A stretch of DNA of 64,000 nt from Ziziphus jujuba (lineage: Eukaryota > Streptophyta > Magnoliopsida > Rosales > Rhamnaceae): the NCBI RefSeq assembly GCF_031755915.1, contig NC_083386.1, positions 14,840,501 to 14,904,500 on the forward strand, written 5' to 3'. A model generated the notes under the pieces. It searched no databases. It had not been told where the DNA came from and worked only from the letters and a program-made list of their open reading frames with translations. This document shows positions 13,631 to 28,443 of this stretch, piece by piece. Position 1 is the stretch's first letter. Each line of letters begins with the position of its first letter. The position numbers were made by a program, and so were the translations under genes.

Positions 13631-16600
13631 TCAAACATTTTGTGAGGCATCTCTTTCCAACTCTTCTGCACCCCGTGCAGCAGCCAATCTGTCAGCTGCC
13701 AGCCTTTCTTCCAGTGCACGAGCTCCCCTTTCCCTGCAAGGGGCAGTTCAGTCAGAATTCTAACCATCACTTTTCTCACCCAATATGTACCTCGACCGTT
13801 TTACTAGTTAGCGTTGCTCTTACATTTTAGTCAACAAAGCCTTTCTCCAAAAGATTGGGGTTGACCATATGAGACCTATTTCAAGAATCATTGCCACTCT
13901 TAAAGTTTCTTTTATTACTATGGTTCTCATATATGCTTGTTCTTGTCTATAAATAATCCCATTAGTTTATCACATTCAATAAATTTCTTATTAGCTATTT
14001 CTTCTCTTCTTTTAATCCCCATAACCAATTATGAAATGAAAACTTGTATTAGCTTCCTACCATTAAAACTTAGAGCACTCATCTAGGAAATGAATATTCG
14101 AAGTTGGTGTTATATAAGTTTGCTGTAAAATTTTAGCTTTTTTTTTTTCCTACCCATTTTGCAAAAAGAAAGTGGATAAGTTTCTAATACCTGAACATGG
14201 AATGAGAATAACATGATCAGACAGAAGCCAAAAGGTTACCTCCTTCTAGAAGCCTCAATAGGATCAGAACCAGGCAATGGAGCACCTCCAAGGGTATATC
14301 CCTGGGCATCAGTAGAATCTTCAGATCTTCCACAGAGCATCCGATGGAATATAGTTGCAATGGGATCAATTATTGGTCTGTTAAACAATCAACAAGAAAC
14401 TTAGAGAGATGGAACAACCTTAAAAATAAGAAAATAACAAATAAAGAACCGTGAATTACCTTAAAAACTCAGGGAAGAATGTTGAAAATGCAAAATCATC
14501 ACTTGGATCACCCTTAAGTTTTGTTTCCTGTTTCCTCTGCCAGTATCTGAGATAAATCCAGCCCATATACGTACCAAATATTATGGTTGGAAGATATGTT
14601 GCAGATTCTGCAGTAAAGAAGCTTATGGCAATGGACAGCAACACTGAGAGAGATGGTAACCACTGCAAATAATTGGACGCATTGCAAGGGCATCAGAGAA
14701 AACTATTCAACTCACTGAATTTGTTATTGACAAATTTCTTAGGCTGAGATTAAAGATTCATACCTTAGCTTTTATTTTGATTAAGGGCAATTCTTGATCA
14801 GGTATGATTTGCTTGATGCCAACCAAGAATCCTGAAAGGATCCCATGGAAGCCTGAAAGAGGCATATAACTAGCAAAGAGACAGCAGAGAGAAATTCTAT
14901 ACTTAATAAAGTTTGAAAAAACAAAAGATCAAACAAGGTCAAATGTATACGACAATCATTAAAATGATAAAATACACCAACATAGAGAAGTACTAAGAAA
15001 GCTGTTTGCCAAATATTTATTATTACTTAATTTGAAATTTATAAACTGCATCATATGTTTGCCACTTGCCAAAAAGTCAAATTGACAGAAAAGCAGTAAA
15101 GCAATGTCAGATGACAATCCCTTTTACCCCAAAACAAGATTGATACTAACGAAAACTGAATATAGAAGGGGAAAACAATGGAAATTGGTTAGAAAATGAA
15201 AAGAAAAGGGATAGGCCATGGGCACATTGCTTAATAAAATCATAGTACTTACAGGTAGTTTTCCTGCCTTGTAACGTAGTACAAAGCAATAGCAGTTATG
15301 AAAACGCATACAGAAGTCAGAAAGTTAACGACAAAGATGAACTTCAAAAATTCCTTGGAACCCCATATGGGCTCAAGAAGCTTCCCTAAGAAAAGAAGAC
15401 CAAGGGTACTGGCAACGACCTATCAAACAGGTGCAAAAGTAAGAAATACAAGAAAAGCTAGAAATAACATGCAACAAGACAATCAGGCAATGAAAGTCAA
15501 AATGTCCAAACAAATTACAAAAAATAAAAATATAAAAATTATGGAGCAAAAGTTTATACCCCATATACTGATTGCTCAATGTAACCAGCGGTTATGAGGT
15601 TCCAGCCGAAAGGAATCGTCCTACAAAATAGTAGTTTCAGTTAAGAACAAATTTCCTGGTTATCTAGGAACAAATTGAACTCAAAAGAACAAATTTCCTG
15701 GTTATCTAAGTAACAAATCAAAGTCAAACTCAAAATCATTAGATACTATCACTCATCAATTAAAGGGCACTGAACAAGAATACTAATATGCAGACCAATA
15801 CACAGTCATGAATCCCATACATGATAAAGACATTGCACTCAGTTTCAAATGAACTTCCTGGGATAAAATTAAAGGTCTTACTACACATGCTTCGATATTA
15901 AATACCTATGAAAAAATTAAAACAAAGCATTTTACATTAGTTTTTGAACAACATGAATTTTGAGGAAGTCATTTTATGGGCAATCTCCGCATTCTGTTAG
16001 TTATTTACTTTCAAGAGGCCCCCCATGACAGGTGTATGGCATTCCATTTTCATAAATCCAACTGTCCAAATTTGTGAGGGAATGCCAACACACCCAGGGT
16101 TGAAATGAACAGCAGATCTGGCAGAATATGTATAAGTATTCCATTTAGCTTGATTATGCTTCATATAAGATTTTGGAATATCCTATGTTTTTTAAAGAAA
16201 GAAATGCAATAGCATCACAATAGAGATACATGCAAAAATGAACCAGAAACATCCTAAATTGAACATCAAACGTCTCCTCAACAGATACTATTAGCAATAT
16301 ACAAAATACCAGAAAACGAACTTAGATTTCACAAAATTTCTCTATGGCATCCCCCCAAATGCCATTAAACCATACACAGCAATCAGAGTTGAGCTCTTAT
16401 CAAATCCCATCAGTTGTACCGTTCCACTTCCAGATAAAAAAAAATGCAGTCAATTAAAGTCATATACCCATCTCCCAAATCTTCAAATTATATGCAACAA
16501 AGATATTCCAAAGAAACCCACGAAATGATTTTTTCTTGCAACAAATTAAGCAAAACTAGAACTATGCAACAACTACCATCTGCTATAGTCAAAATTCAAA

Positions 16601-16996
16601 TTACCCATTAATCCCCCTTATACAACAAGTTTAACATTAACGAACACGAACTTCAAATCCTGGGCTACTATCTTCTCTCAATACCGACATTCATTTCTAA
16701 ACAAATTCACACAATAAAATACCTGGCGGGAATGAGAGCAAGATAGTCAACGGCCTGAGGCAAAACCTGAACCACAATGTGTCCTCCGACGAGTACCACA
16801 GCGAGGCCCTTGCACAACCTAGTGAATCCAGAGAAGGCGCCGGTGCCCTGTGCCAACAAAAACCCAAGTCAATTCTGACGGAAAATTTCCAAGATCCGAC
16901 TTAGTGAGTCTCAGAAAGGAAGTGGATCTATTGGCATTCAGAACAAAGAAGAAAACCCAGAAACAGGCTTACCCCTGAGAGTGATGGAGTGCTCAT
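13631..16996 (-). CDS. TMEM115-like (DUF1751) rhomboid-related Golgi membrane protein, complete, 8 exons, 308 aa
   Basis: Coding exons are 16973-16996, 16723-16847, 15560-15620, 15253-15419, 14764-14869, 14460-14662, 14240-14377 and 13631-13733. All have GT-AG borders and compatible phases, giving 927 nt with a TGA stop. The protein starts MSTPSLSG. It has hydrophobic segments around residues 20-36, 55-75, 85-115, 140-155 and 165-195. It carries family blocks I/LPARTIPFGWN, GKLLEPIWGS, MPLSGFHG, TYMGWIYLRYWQR and GDPSDDFAFSTFFPE, and ends in a charged tail RRRERGARALEERLAADRL. Length and motifs match Arabidopsis At3g07950-type proteins (about 304 aa). I see no rhomboid GxSx serine motif, so it is probably a non-proteolytic rhomboid relative. 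In animals TMEM115 acts in Golgi retrograde transport; the plant role is inferred. Confidence 0.93.
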
Positions 16997-17400
16997 GGCG
17001 GTGGTGGATTCAACAGTGGGCGTTGAATTTGTGGGGATCCGAAGGTCGGTGATCTGAGAATGGAGTGAGAAGTTTTCTGCAGGAGGAAGAAATATAATTG
17101 GAAGTGAGGGGTTTCCGTACGGTCGTGGGTTGGAGAAGCTGACACCAGAGTCTGTGGGCTGTGGCTTGTGGATTCGGACCAGATCGGAGTTTCGTTAAAT
17201 ATTTTCTTTATTTTTATTTTTATTTTTTTGTCTCCCTCGCTTTGGAACGCGAAGTGGGCTTTTTTTTGGCATCTGTATATAAATAGATTCAAATTATTTT
17301 GCAGGTTTCTTAATTGAAAATTTCAGTGTGTTTTTTCTCAAAAAAAAGAAAAAGAAAAAAAAAGTATAGGTGTTCTGATAGAACTCATAGAAGAATTAGT

Positions 17401-17443
<43 letters not shown>

Positions 17444-17983
17444 GATGTCTTTTGAAGGCAATTTTTGGATATAATTTTATGGAAAAATTTCATTTATATT
17501 TTTTTAATTTTATTATTTCACAAAAATTATCATGTACTCTTTATTAGTTTAATAAATTTATAAAAATTGATTAATTTATCAATTTTTATTAGTTTTTACT
17601 TGTTAATTTTAACAACTTAAAATAAAAATTATATTTTTATAATATTATTTAATCATAAAATATTAATTTTAATTTTTTTTTAGTTTTTTCACTATTAAAA
17701 TTATTTAGTTAAATCTGAAAAAAAATAAATAAATTTGTTTTATTAGATATAGAAAACTAAAAGAAGATTAGTGATGATTTTTTAAAAACTTAATGTAATG
17801 ACATAATGACAAAACTAAAGAGGTATTAATGAAATTTGTTCTAATTTTAATATACATGATGGAAACATAGTTTCCACATTATCTTGAAAATATCCTAATG
17901 TTGCAAATGCTAAGAACATTTTCAATATAATCTGCTAACTTTGCAAATGCAAAGAACCACAAATTATTTCAATTTCTGTATAT

Positions 17984-18032
<49 letters not shown>

Positions 18033-19317
18033 TAATCTAGATTTCATTGAAGATGCTTCCAATGCCACTATGGTTGCTAGACCTTTTTTTTTTTTTTTTA
18101 AATTTTTTTTTTTAATCACATCAAAAGACAACCATTTACAAAATTACTCTCCAATTCAATTGCTTAAGGAAGAGCTTTGTTTGACTGATGTGCCAAAAAA
18201 AAAAAAAAATAATAATAATAATAATAACATTGTGAGGTTGGTAGTCTTTTATCAAGAAACGAATCCTCTGACAAAAAAAAAAAAAAAAAAAAAAAAAGAA
18301 AATTATAGGCAATATTATTAATTAATTGGTTTTAGACAGGATATTTAGAAAACTAATTTTTTTGCAAACCCTTCCAACTTTAGTATCCCATAAATAGCAA
18401 TTCACGTTCCCACTGCACTTGCTTTAAAAGTTATTACTTACCCAACTCACATTATAAACATTCCCCTAGAACAGAAAATGTGGCACAAACATTTTGTGAG
18501 ATACACCACAGAGAAAAATCGTGCTGAGAATACCTTTCATGCCAAAAATTTAGCAAACAATGCTGTAATTAGACATTAAATTGAGGATACCTATTTCCAT
18601 ACCATGTTTAAATACAAGATGGATCTAGTATGCCATAAGCAACAAATGAACTGAAAAATACATTTTATGTAACCCAGCATGTGAAAGATGAAGATGGAAC
18701 CAGAATTCAAATGCTTTTCCCAATCAATCAACAAGGAGTTAATCACTTTTGGCTTATCAACCAATTATTAAATACCAAAAATATATTTGCTTTTATGTGC
18801 AACTTGGAAATATCTCCATTTTCCAACAAAAAATCGCAATTTTACCAATTCATGACATAAGCTTATATTTGCCTCTCTAGAAAGCATGGAACAAAATTCG
18901 ACATGGACATTAAGGACATGCTAAAAATATCTTCAGAAATATGACAGTTTTTTAATAGGCAAAGAGCTATACATGTAAGACATGTTGAGAGTGCACATAG
19001 CCATCTATATCTTTACATTTGAAAACTTTCCAATTCTTACCTTCAATCCACCCTTTTCCCAAACATATTTCGATTGCTAATGTTGATGCAGCCTAGTAGT
19101 TGAGGTTACATAATATTTGAGGAAGAATTGGTTTTGGCCCTGAATCCTGGGTACAAGAACGGAAGCTTTATCTGATCCTGTATCAATCTGCCCAGGAAAT
19201 TCTACATTCTCTTAAAAAATTTAGCTAGATTAGGATGTTCTGTCAAGAAAAACTTGCACTCGATGCCTTTGTTCAATCTCCTTCGACTGGGGCACCGCCA
19301 GCATTCAATCTGAAACT
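16997..19317. other. TMEM115 5' leader, intergenic spacer and ABC1K 3' region
   Basis: The GC-richer stretch 16997-17200 is probably 5' UTR and proximal promoter of the TMEM115-like gene. The rest is AT-rich, with a (TA)n run at 17404-17440, (CA)n(TA)n at 17984-18032, (AAT)n near 18209-18228 and poly-A near 18271-18297. About 18.4-19.3 kb is non-coding and probably includes the 3' UTR of the ABC1 kinase gene. No coding exon seen. Confidence 0.6.
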
Positions 19318-22300
19318 TCACGCTCCTATTGCATATCGCTTGGGAGCAATGGATATTGGGCCCAAATAGGCTTCAGATAAAGATACTACAACACGATGAC
19401 AAGCTAAAGCTGATGCGGTGACAAACATGATGAAAGAGACCCAGAAGAACCTCAGCATTAACATTGGATCTCTCCTAGCAGAATTTAGTATATTTGAGAA
19501 AATTACTTTGAGCCGTCGATCTCTTAAGAGGGAATGATAATCATATATTGGTGTCGATAATCTGGAAGACGGACCTAAATCTCTGGTGTCAGTCCCACTT
19601 TCCAACTTCACATGGGAACTATATTGAGTTCTTCTTACACCTTGTCCAAACGCTTTAAGAATCCCTTGGCATAATATGTCAGCAATAACCCCACAAAGTT
19701 GCTGGCGGAAGAATTTTGCCTCCTTGGATACCACTGCTTTAACCAATGAGGCTCCATCCTGTTAATTAAAATAAAAAATGAGTATCAATTTCGAATAATG
19801 AGAGTAATAGTCAACGGAGATGTAAAAAAGTCATCGAGTTTCACAAATTTTAACCCTCCATTTGTGTTTCTCATTGTTTTCATAGAGATGGTACTAATGG
19901 AAAATTCTAAGTCCAAATTGATTCAGGTATAAATGATAAGAAAGAAGTGATGACAAACAAAGCCATAGAAAAATATATAATTCTCAATGAAAAATAAATA
20001 TTTAAGGTAATAAGTAATTTTCTCAACACAATTAAGAGATGGACCTAGTATTTACACAAGAAAATAATTCTAGACAGGTGAGAAGAAAAAAGAAAGGTGC
20101 AGAATAAAGGCCACAGTCCTAGCTGGATTAGATGCAGTAATTCATAAACTGGAATAAAACTTAACATATCCTGGAAAGGAAAGCGATATATATGCAGGAG
20201 GAAAAAGTCCACATAAATGAAACTCACAGCAGTCATCAAGAGTCTTCTCAGGACAACACCATCTTGGGACAGAAGAAGCCTCAAGATCAAGTTTGCCACA
20301 TCATATACACCACTGGTCCCATTTGTTAAGTAATCAATGGAATTCTCACCCTTTGGTGCTGTTAACTGGAGCAAGCCTTTCCTGCAAGCAAGAGTTGAAA
20401 TAGAAACTAAACTAGAAAGCACTAAAAAAATAGCTATGACTTATAAATTAAAAAACATTAAACAGCATGGATCATTTATGGTAGACAACGCTAGCTGAGA
20501 CATAGAAGGGTGTTAAACATTGATGGACAAATTACTTTTTCCCTTCTTTTCAATTTCAACATTGCCATAAAGTTACAAATCCAAACTTCCTTGTGTTCTT
20601 GTGCACATCATTGACTTACATGGAACTATTATTCTATGAGGAATTTTCTTTTAAGAAAAAGAATCGTCGAGCAAGAAGATCACAAAAAATAACATACCTG
20701 GTTGCACCTATTCTTAAGAATAGAGAAAGCCTTTGCCACCGGAACTCCTTCTTTTTGTTTAAGACCACCTGAACATGAGCAGAAATATTCCAAATAAATA
20801 ATTATAATCAGCTTAAGGAGGACCAGGAGACATGTTCCATGCAGAATTCAGGAATTGAATGGTGATTAATAAAATTCAATCTTTGTCAATATAGTGAAAA
20901 AAATGTCCATTGTCATAATAATTCCTGCCTAATGTTATAAAAGAGGTATACAAGCATCAAGCAGAATTTCAAATTTCATGCTTGTCTGCTACCAATATCC
21001 TCCAAATCTTAACCACAGGCTATGGATTTTAGACTTCTAATATAACCAACAATATGCATCATAGGACTCATTTAACATTATAATAACTTGATGGATACAC
21101 AATTATACCGAATGTAGAATTTTTCTTGTTTCGGCTGAATTTTCAGTAAGAAGCTTCCGACAAACATAAGGGTATGCAGCTTCAAACGTCTTGAAATTTT
21201 TATCTGCAGCTAATGCAAGACCTGATAGAACATAATGGAAAGAATTAGTAATTTAAATAGATTGTCATAAGTAGGCACTTTTTGGATAAAAGAAGTATAA
21301 CGGTATTAATGACTAACCACATATAATGCATGGTGCCATAAAAAATATTCATTAGCTAATTAGTAAGAAAAAAAAAAAAAAAAAGAAGAGAAAAGGAACA
21401 AAAAACAAAAATTAAAAATAACATTAAAAGCTGAAATGAGGAACATTTTAGGCCTTTAATGCATCAAGAGTGAGACCAAAAGCAAATGCAGATCTATAAA
21501 TTCATGACCATAATGCAACTGCAAGGAGGATAAGGCCTTGAAACTGGAGAAAGGAAACGGCTGGGGCTTTGATGAATTTTAAATTGTCAAATCAGAGGCC
21601 CAACAAAGATAAATCGTGTGTGATATCTCTGGTCTTGCGTAATTTCTAATAGCATGACAAATCAAACTTTTGAGCCAAATATTCATTGAGAAAAAGTACT
21701 TCCTTCCTCTGCTTGCTTTTGTAAATTTACAAACTTCAGTAGGTCCTTTTCCCACTAAAAGAAGATTTCCGTTCAGAAAAATGTAATTGTTCTCTGATTA
21801 ATATACATATTTAATTAGAATGCCAACATATAATAAGATCATATAAACTTCAGAAGCTTTTTCTAATTTAGTTTTCTTTTTTATTTTCTATTTTTTATTT
21901 TATTCCAAAACAGCAGCTTCCTATGTTACAGAAAAGTTTCACCAGCTCTCATTATGGGTCACAAAAAGGTACACATACATATGTCTGGCAAAAAAGGGTA
22001 AAAAGAATTAAAAAAAAAAAAAAGAAAATGAATGGGAAAAATAAAGAAAATACTACAATTATGTTTTTTAATTTCAAACTTTCCAATATTTCCATTTAAA
22101 TGAGAGACCCTGATAGTCTTAATGTAACTGTCAAACATTTCATTTTCTGGCGAAAGTAAATGCCACATGCATCTATTTGGACCAGCAAGAGTACTAAGAA
22201 AAATCACAAGCATAACTTTAAAGAAAGAAAAAAACTGGTGATCATCTTGTTATTTTCCAAAAAAATCTGCTTTTTCTTAGCAAACTATGAAATTTGAATT

Positions 22301-25300
22301 TTGTATCTTAGAATGAAAGTACAAAATAACCTTTCATATTTTAGAGTCAAAAGAAGGTTTCATTACTAAAAATAATTGAAAAATAAAAAGTCAATAAAAT
22401 ATTAGTATTTACCAATACAAGAACTATGCATGGCAATGTTTATAACATGTAAAACTCCTATAAACTTGAAAAATATGCTAGACTTACCTTCCAATGAAGC
22501 AAGAGAACGCAGGAGAAGCGTATAGTATGGTGGCATGCGGAAATGATACTTCAGGGCTACAGACCAGATTTTACCCAATACCTTTGAAAGAAAGTCATAC
22601 AAATAATCAGCCAATAACAAGTTCACACAAGCCCACGCCAAATTGTTTAGACAATGTTAAGTTTTAATTCCTAAATACTATTTATTTATTTTGAGTGAAT
22701 GAAACAATGATTTTCACATCATCTTTGCATTGTTGCACATGTACTCAAGATGGAAACACTTGGCTAGCTGCTTGCTAAGGAGTAGATTTGCAGGGGGGGA
22801 ATGGGACAATTAAAGGAACTTTAATTTTAAAACTTTGGACAGTTACTCCTAAGTTTCTTCTATACAAATCAACACTCGTACATAGTAATTTTAACACATT
22901 ACATTTTTAATGGTTATTCTTAAAATCTATGAAGTTAGTACATTTACTTGTTAAGTCTTTGAACTGAATAATGGCTATTGATAATTCTTTGAAGTTATTA
23001 AATTTATAAATCAGTAAAAGCTATCTTCATATACTTATTTGACAATTATTTTAACTACCCCCACAGTAAATGCGGCCTCGCATATAGCATTATTTTGAAG
23101 ATGATAATAATGTGAGAAGCACTGAAGAAATTTTACCGTCACTTTTGAGAATGAAAGATAAATGATAATAATCTTTTGATGCTCCATTAAGAAGATGATC
23201 ATTTGATCATCTGAGAAGATATATGTATAGTTTTAAAAAATCCATAAGGGTGAGAGACTACCATTGAGTCCTTAAAAGTGAGTCAGTTATTATATTGCAC
23301 ATTCGTTTCTCTTCGAAGAGTAAATCTCCCCACCAGATAGAAATTGAGAGGCATAAATCTAGTTTACCGATTATAAAAAGAAACTGACACGCATAAAAAT
23401 AAAAACAAGTATTCTAAAAACGAGTTTATCACCCTGCTGAACTTCACATCAGGAATCCCATCTCTGAATTCTACTTCTCCCAAAGATGATTCCAGATCCT
23501 GAAATATAGTTTCAGCTCAAATAAGTTATTTTTCAGTTGCACAATATTAGCACAATGCTACAAAACTCAAACCAGATGAGCTGATATGATACCATTGTAA
23601 CACGTAGAATGTTAGTTCCTGGCCTTACAACATCCATTTCAGTCAGAGCACGGACAAGAGATTCCCAGTCCCCATTTACTATGTGCACTATGGATGCGAG
23701 CATGGCAAACTGATGTTTCTTTTCCATTCGACAAAGCAAACCAAAATCCAGAAAACTGGAACATAAATTATGAGGAGAACTTAAAAAAATGCAATTGCAT
23801 TGACAGATGTTCTGATACAGAAAGGGAAAAACGTATCCAAGAATAACTGCAAGCAAAAAGCTACCCTATTTCTCCTGAGGATGTGTAACGCAGATTTCCA
23901 GGATGTGGATCAGCATGCAATAAGCCTGTTTCAAGGAGTTGGACTAGTGACGCCTCCACTCCTTTGTTAACCTAGATTAAAGAAGAAATATCAATTAAGA
24001 AACATATTATGATGATATAAAGTCTGGCTGCATCACAGTTTAGTACCGAGACAATCAGACATTTATAAAAGCAATTTAGCACATAAAGGCATTGAAAGCA
24101 TTAACTGACCAAAGAATCAAATTTAACTGTAGAATGAACTCAACATGAAATCATAGCTTCAAGTAAACTATTGAAAGTAGGATCCAAAAATCTTGTCTTA
24201 TTATATAATCAAGGGGTATCATCAGGGTTATCATGAGTAGGATTGTATTTTTGACAATCATATTACATAAACCATATCCTTTTTATTGTTGAAACTTGCC
24301 AGTTCTAACCAATACACTCCAAATTCATTATTGGCTCTGTATTCACGTAAAATCAAAGAACTTCAACAACTGTCATATATGATTATTAATCCGAAAGTTA
24401 CTAGAATATTGCGATTGTCATCGTCACATACCAGATCAAGAAGTCGCCTTTTTGCATCAAATCTCTTCCTTTCAGAATATGCAGAGCCATAATCAACGGA
24501 GCTTCCAGTAGACAGAGAGAGTAAATCAGTTGGACTTTCACCAGCCATCCATTCCATTGTCAGAACTCTTTTTCGACTTAAATGGTGAAATACTTTTGGC
24601 ACACGCAGGAATGTAAAGGAAGAATGAGCTTCCTGAACAAACATCAATAGTTATTAAATTGCAGGATCACATTATTTAGGAAATCTTTTTTGTTAAGGAT
24701 TATTTAAGGAAATTAACTTTGCAATAAAAAATAAATCTTATGATATTAATTCCAATAGTAGGAAAGCCTCATATTCATCTATGCCAATTTTTTATCAATA
24801 AAGAAGAACAGTATGCAATGAGAGTTGCAATTAATACCTGAAATTTGGAAGCATTTTCTGCTTCCAGAGTATAGTCTAATTCCCCAACTAAACCTTTCCC
24901 AAGCTCATCAGCATATAAACGCAGGTCATTTTTTCTTTTTGCTATCTTTTGTAATAGCCCAAGCTGAAACAGGTAAAAAAGGAATTGAATCCACTGGATC
25001 CATATATATATATATATACACATGCATATATAGACACGAGGCTAATAGAAGCCAACACAAACCCCAAGGCGAAGAATATATATGTCGCGCACAACCACAT
25101 GGCGCATTTTAGGCCGCTGAACCTTAACAGCAACATTAAATCCATCAAGTGTCTTCCCACGGTATACCTAGAATGAGTGTCACGTAACGAAAGAAATTAC
25201 TTCAGACCAGAAATTTTGCACACAGATAAGGTATATAAGTAAGCTTGTATATACTAGATTAAAATATTTTCAACCACCAGTAATAGCTGTATAAAGAGCC

Positions 25301-28300
25301 ACCTGACCAAAAGATGCAGCAGCTACTGGTTCCTCAGAAATGCAACTAAACAATGATTCCACAGGATATCCTAATTCTTCCTCAATAATTTTCATAGCTA
25401 CGTCCCTGGGAAAAGGAGGAATTTGATCATGCAGCTCAGACAATGCCTGCAATCATAAATTGAAACCAAGAGAAGAAAAATATAAAATAATCTTGAAGTT
25501 GACTTTATGAGAAAGTCATCATGATCTTTCATGACAGGTATAAAATGCAAGACGCTTTGCATCAAGGAAATTGTCATTAACATTATGGTCTGTTTTAAAA
25601 AAATGCCTTCTATTGGATTGATTACATTGTAATTTAAGCTTTCAAAGTTAACGATAAGTTGCGTTACTTAACATGGTATTAGGGCAAGACTGTCTGGCTT
25701 TTTTTTTTTTTTTTTTTTTTTTTCTCCCTGTTACTTTGTTGCATTATGCATGTAAATCACAAATTTGTTCCTAGTTACAGTTCCACATATTAGCATGATT
25801 ATTAAAATATGTTTTGTGTCTTGATATAAATGTTGGATTCGCCCCCTAAAAACCAAGCTTTCCAACGTTCATGGTAGCAAAAACTTATTATCTAAGCCAT
25901 TAAGCCACATAAAGTGTCTCAAGCATTATGATAATAATTATAAATAACAGGAAAAACAGAAGATAGATCCATAATATTGCTTCACAACAACATTACAAAG
26001 GATTATAGTATTCATCTCGTCCCAATATAATTATTGAAAATAGTGGAAAATAAGTTTCAAAACTGAATGGTTCCCACATATGTAGTACCAGTATTAGAAG
26101 AACAAATGAGAAGCAATTTGGTTTCAGTATAAAAGATATATAATGCTCTAGCACTGAAACTACGCCTCTCCATGCCAGCAGAAAATATATCGATGAAAAA
26201 ATATTACAAAATAATCAGGAGAATAATCATTTATCTAACCTTGGTAATTTCAGTACCAATAATGTCTGGCCTTGTGGCAAGGGACTGACCAACTGCATCA
26301 GCAAGCAAATGCATGTAACTAGCATATTGGTAATCTTGTGACTGCAGAAGAAAAATAAAAGCTCTAGTATACAATTTAAAGAACAATAGACAAAAATGAA
26401 AAGGGAAAGAGCAGAGTAAAATAAGATAACACTGTTAACCTTTAATAAAAGTGGGACCTAGGTTAAGCATTGTTTCTTTCAACACCATTCCAAAATCATA
26501 TTGTGATATGTTCCCATCAACATTCTTATCAGTACTTTGTGTTAAGGAGTTTCTGATCGCTGATGTTCGAATTCTGATTGCAGCAGAGGCAAAGGAGGAC
26601 AGTACCTTCCAGTACACAACATAGTAAAAATACGCTTTCAGAAAAAAATATAGTAAATCAGATATCCATATATTTTTAAGTCATTCACTAACTAATTTTT
26701 CCAAGTTAGATTAGAATTAGGAAAAGTAAAAGGAGGAAAACAATGTTAAAAGAGCAAAGAGTTACAGCCTTAGATTAGAATTATGAAAAATAAAAGGAGG
26801 AAAACAATGTTAAAAGGGCAAAGAGTTACAGCCTACAAGCCTTGGGAATTATAGTTGTTTGGAACTGCATAAAAAACCAACCAGATGGCCCAGACTGTGG
26901 TCTAAGCACCACCAGCCATCATTAAGGGTGACTTTCATCAAAACAAATTGAAATACTTTGTTTCTAATGGAAAAGTTTCAAGTAAAGTAAGCAATTTGTT
27001 TCTAATGGAAAAGTTTCAAGTAAAGTAAATATGAGATTAGACAGCATAACACTTTTAGTTAGTCAAGAAGCAAAATTGTAGGATATTGCATTGTATTATT
27101 CATGATAACTTGAGAATGTATTAGATTGTTTTAACTACCTCTAGAAGTCTAAGTGCCACCACATGAGGCCTGCAATTAAAATAGTCGGAAACACTTTGTG
27201 GATCATAGACTTCAGGAAGTGGCTTCGACCAGATCTTAGACAGATAATAAAAATAAGCAGCATATGCTTCCATGGCTTTGAGATCAGCCATCAAAAGGTC
27301 GATTCCGGATAGATCTGTCAGAAGGTGACTTTCAATTTGAATACCAGCTAAAAGATAAGGCAATTAAAGATACTCTCACTAGAATCATATAAGATTATGT
27401 TATTACATATTTAAGCCACACCGACATGCAGACAACCTTTCAAGAGTATTATCCAAGCATTTGCTGTCGATGAATTGGACCTATTACGGCAGTCCAGCTC
27501 TTATAAATATATAAAATGGGTTTTCCACAAAAGCCCACCTGAAGATTTACACCAACTATCATGACAGCAACCACTTTCATTAACTTTCCAAGGTAGGAAA
27601 GGGGAATGCAAATGATAGTTGGAGCTTCGAAGTAGGCAGGGAAAGTATTTGCTACTAGTCCTATAGAAATTTAGGAACTAATCACAGAGCTTATAATTTA
27701 AAAAAATAAAAATAAAAAAAAGAAGCAGAAAAAAAAAAGAAAAAAAAAATTAGACATTTTCGTAGACCATTTTAATTCCCACGTATAAATGTTGATTGGG
27801 TATGAAAAAAAAATAAATTTCACATGGATAGCTCAATTTTAAATCCTTGTAAATCAGATAGAGCTCAAATTCTGTTGTCAATTCCACATATACAGTTAAT
27901 AGAGCTATATTCCACAATCAAACGAACAACTTTAATTCCACATTCGCTTACCCAATGACTAAAATGGTTTATTACTATAATAAACAATACACCCATTAAC
28001 TTAAAACTCCCAAAAATTGCACTTTAAAGATAAAAAAAAGAAAAAAAAATTCTCAAAATCCTTAGAAATTCAAGAGTAGGCAATGTGGAAATTAATAAGC
28101 AAAGACCTGGATAACAAGGCTGAGGCCAAGAAGGAGGTGGTTCAGGAGGAGCATGAGGGTCTTCCAAATTCCGAAGCCACAAAGCGTCGTCTAGGGTTTT
28201 CGTTACCTGCGGGATTCGAAGGGCATCGTTGGCCCACTCAATCCCTTTACCAATCCCCTTCTTCAGAAACTCTACGTCTTTACGAACCACCCAAGCCAAA

Positions 28301-28443
28301 TGCCCGAAATCCCCAATAGACCAACCCCGCTTCTGCTCTCCCTTCGACGTCGTCGTTTTGGAAGTCCGCGCCGTCCACATAACCGACACACGCGTCAACG
28401 ACGACGTCGTTAAAGATGCTGCCGTCGCTGCTACCATCGCCAT
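19318..28443 (-). CDS. ABC1/UbiB-family atypical kinase, ABC1K6-like, complete, 16 exons, 849 aa
   Basis: Exons: 28107-28443, 27139-27347, 26440-26605, 26240-26292, 25303-25446, 25063-25167, 24838-24963, 24432-24632, 23865-23971, 23593-23755, 23433-23498, 22488-22581, 21109-21221, 20698-20768, 20228-20381, 19318-19758. All are GT-AG, in phase, 2,550 nt. The N-terminus (MAMVAATAASLTTSSL) is Ser/Thr/Ala-rich, like a plastid transit peptide. ABC1 motifs are intact: KxGQ as KVGQSLATRPDIIG near 238, Ala-rich loop AAASFGQ near 300, lysine in VAVKVQRP near 317, ExD in ELDYTLEAEN near 367, HADPHPGN near 466 and DFG in LDFG near 486. A C-terminal hydrophobic segment at about 803-822 fits membrane association. 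Family members sit in chloroplast plastoglobules or mitochondria and regulate prenyl-lipid metabolism. The C-terminal half recalls Arabidopsis At3g24190 (ABC1K6); subfamily is from memory, not a search. Start: first ATG of the in-frame ATG-GCG-ATG; one further upstream is in frame but poorer. Confidence 0.92.
26706..26833. repeat. 64-bp tandem duplication in ABC1K intron 2
   Basis: Two copies, 26706-26769 and 26770-26833, both begin TTAGATTAGAATTA and end GTTACAGCC, with a few differences. The partial paralogue has one copy (about 44221-44285), so this doubled after the gene duplication or was lost there. Confidence 0.85.

Noticed and set aside
15298..15597. 99-residue plus-strand open frame over TMEM115 exons 3 and 4
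   Set aside because: Overlaps well-supported antisense exons and an intron; low-complexity Lys/Asn.
17941..18321. 126-residue open frame
   Set aside because: Made of His-Thr, Ile-Tyr, Phe, Asn and Lys runs from simple repeats.
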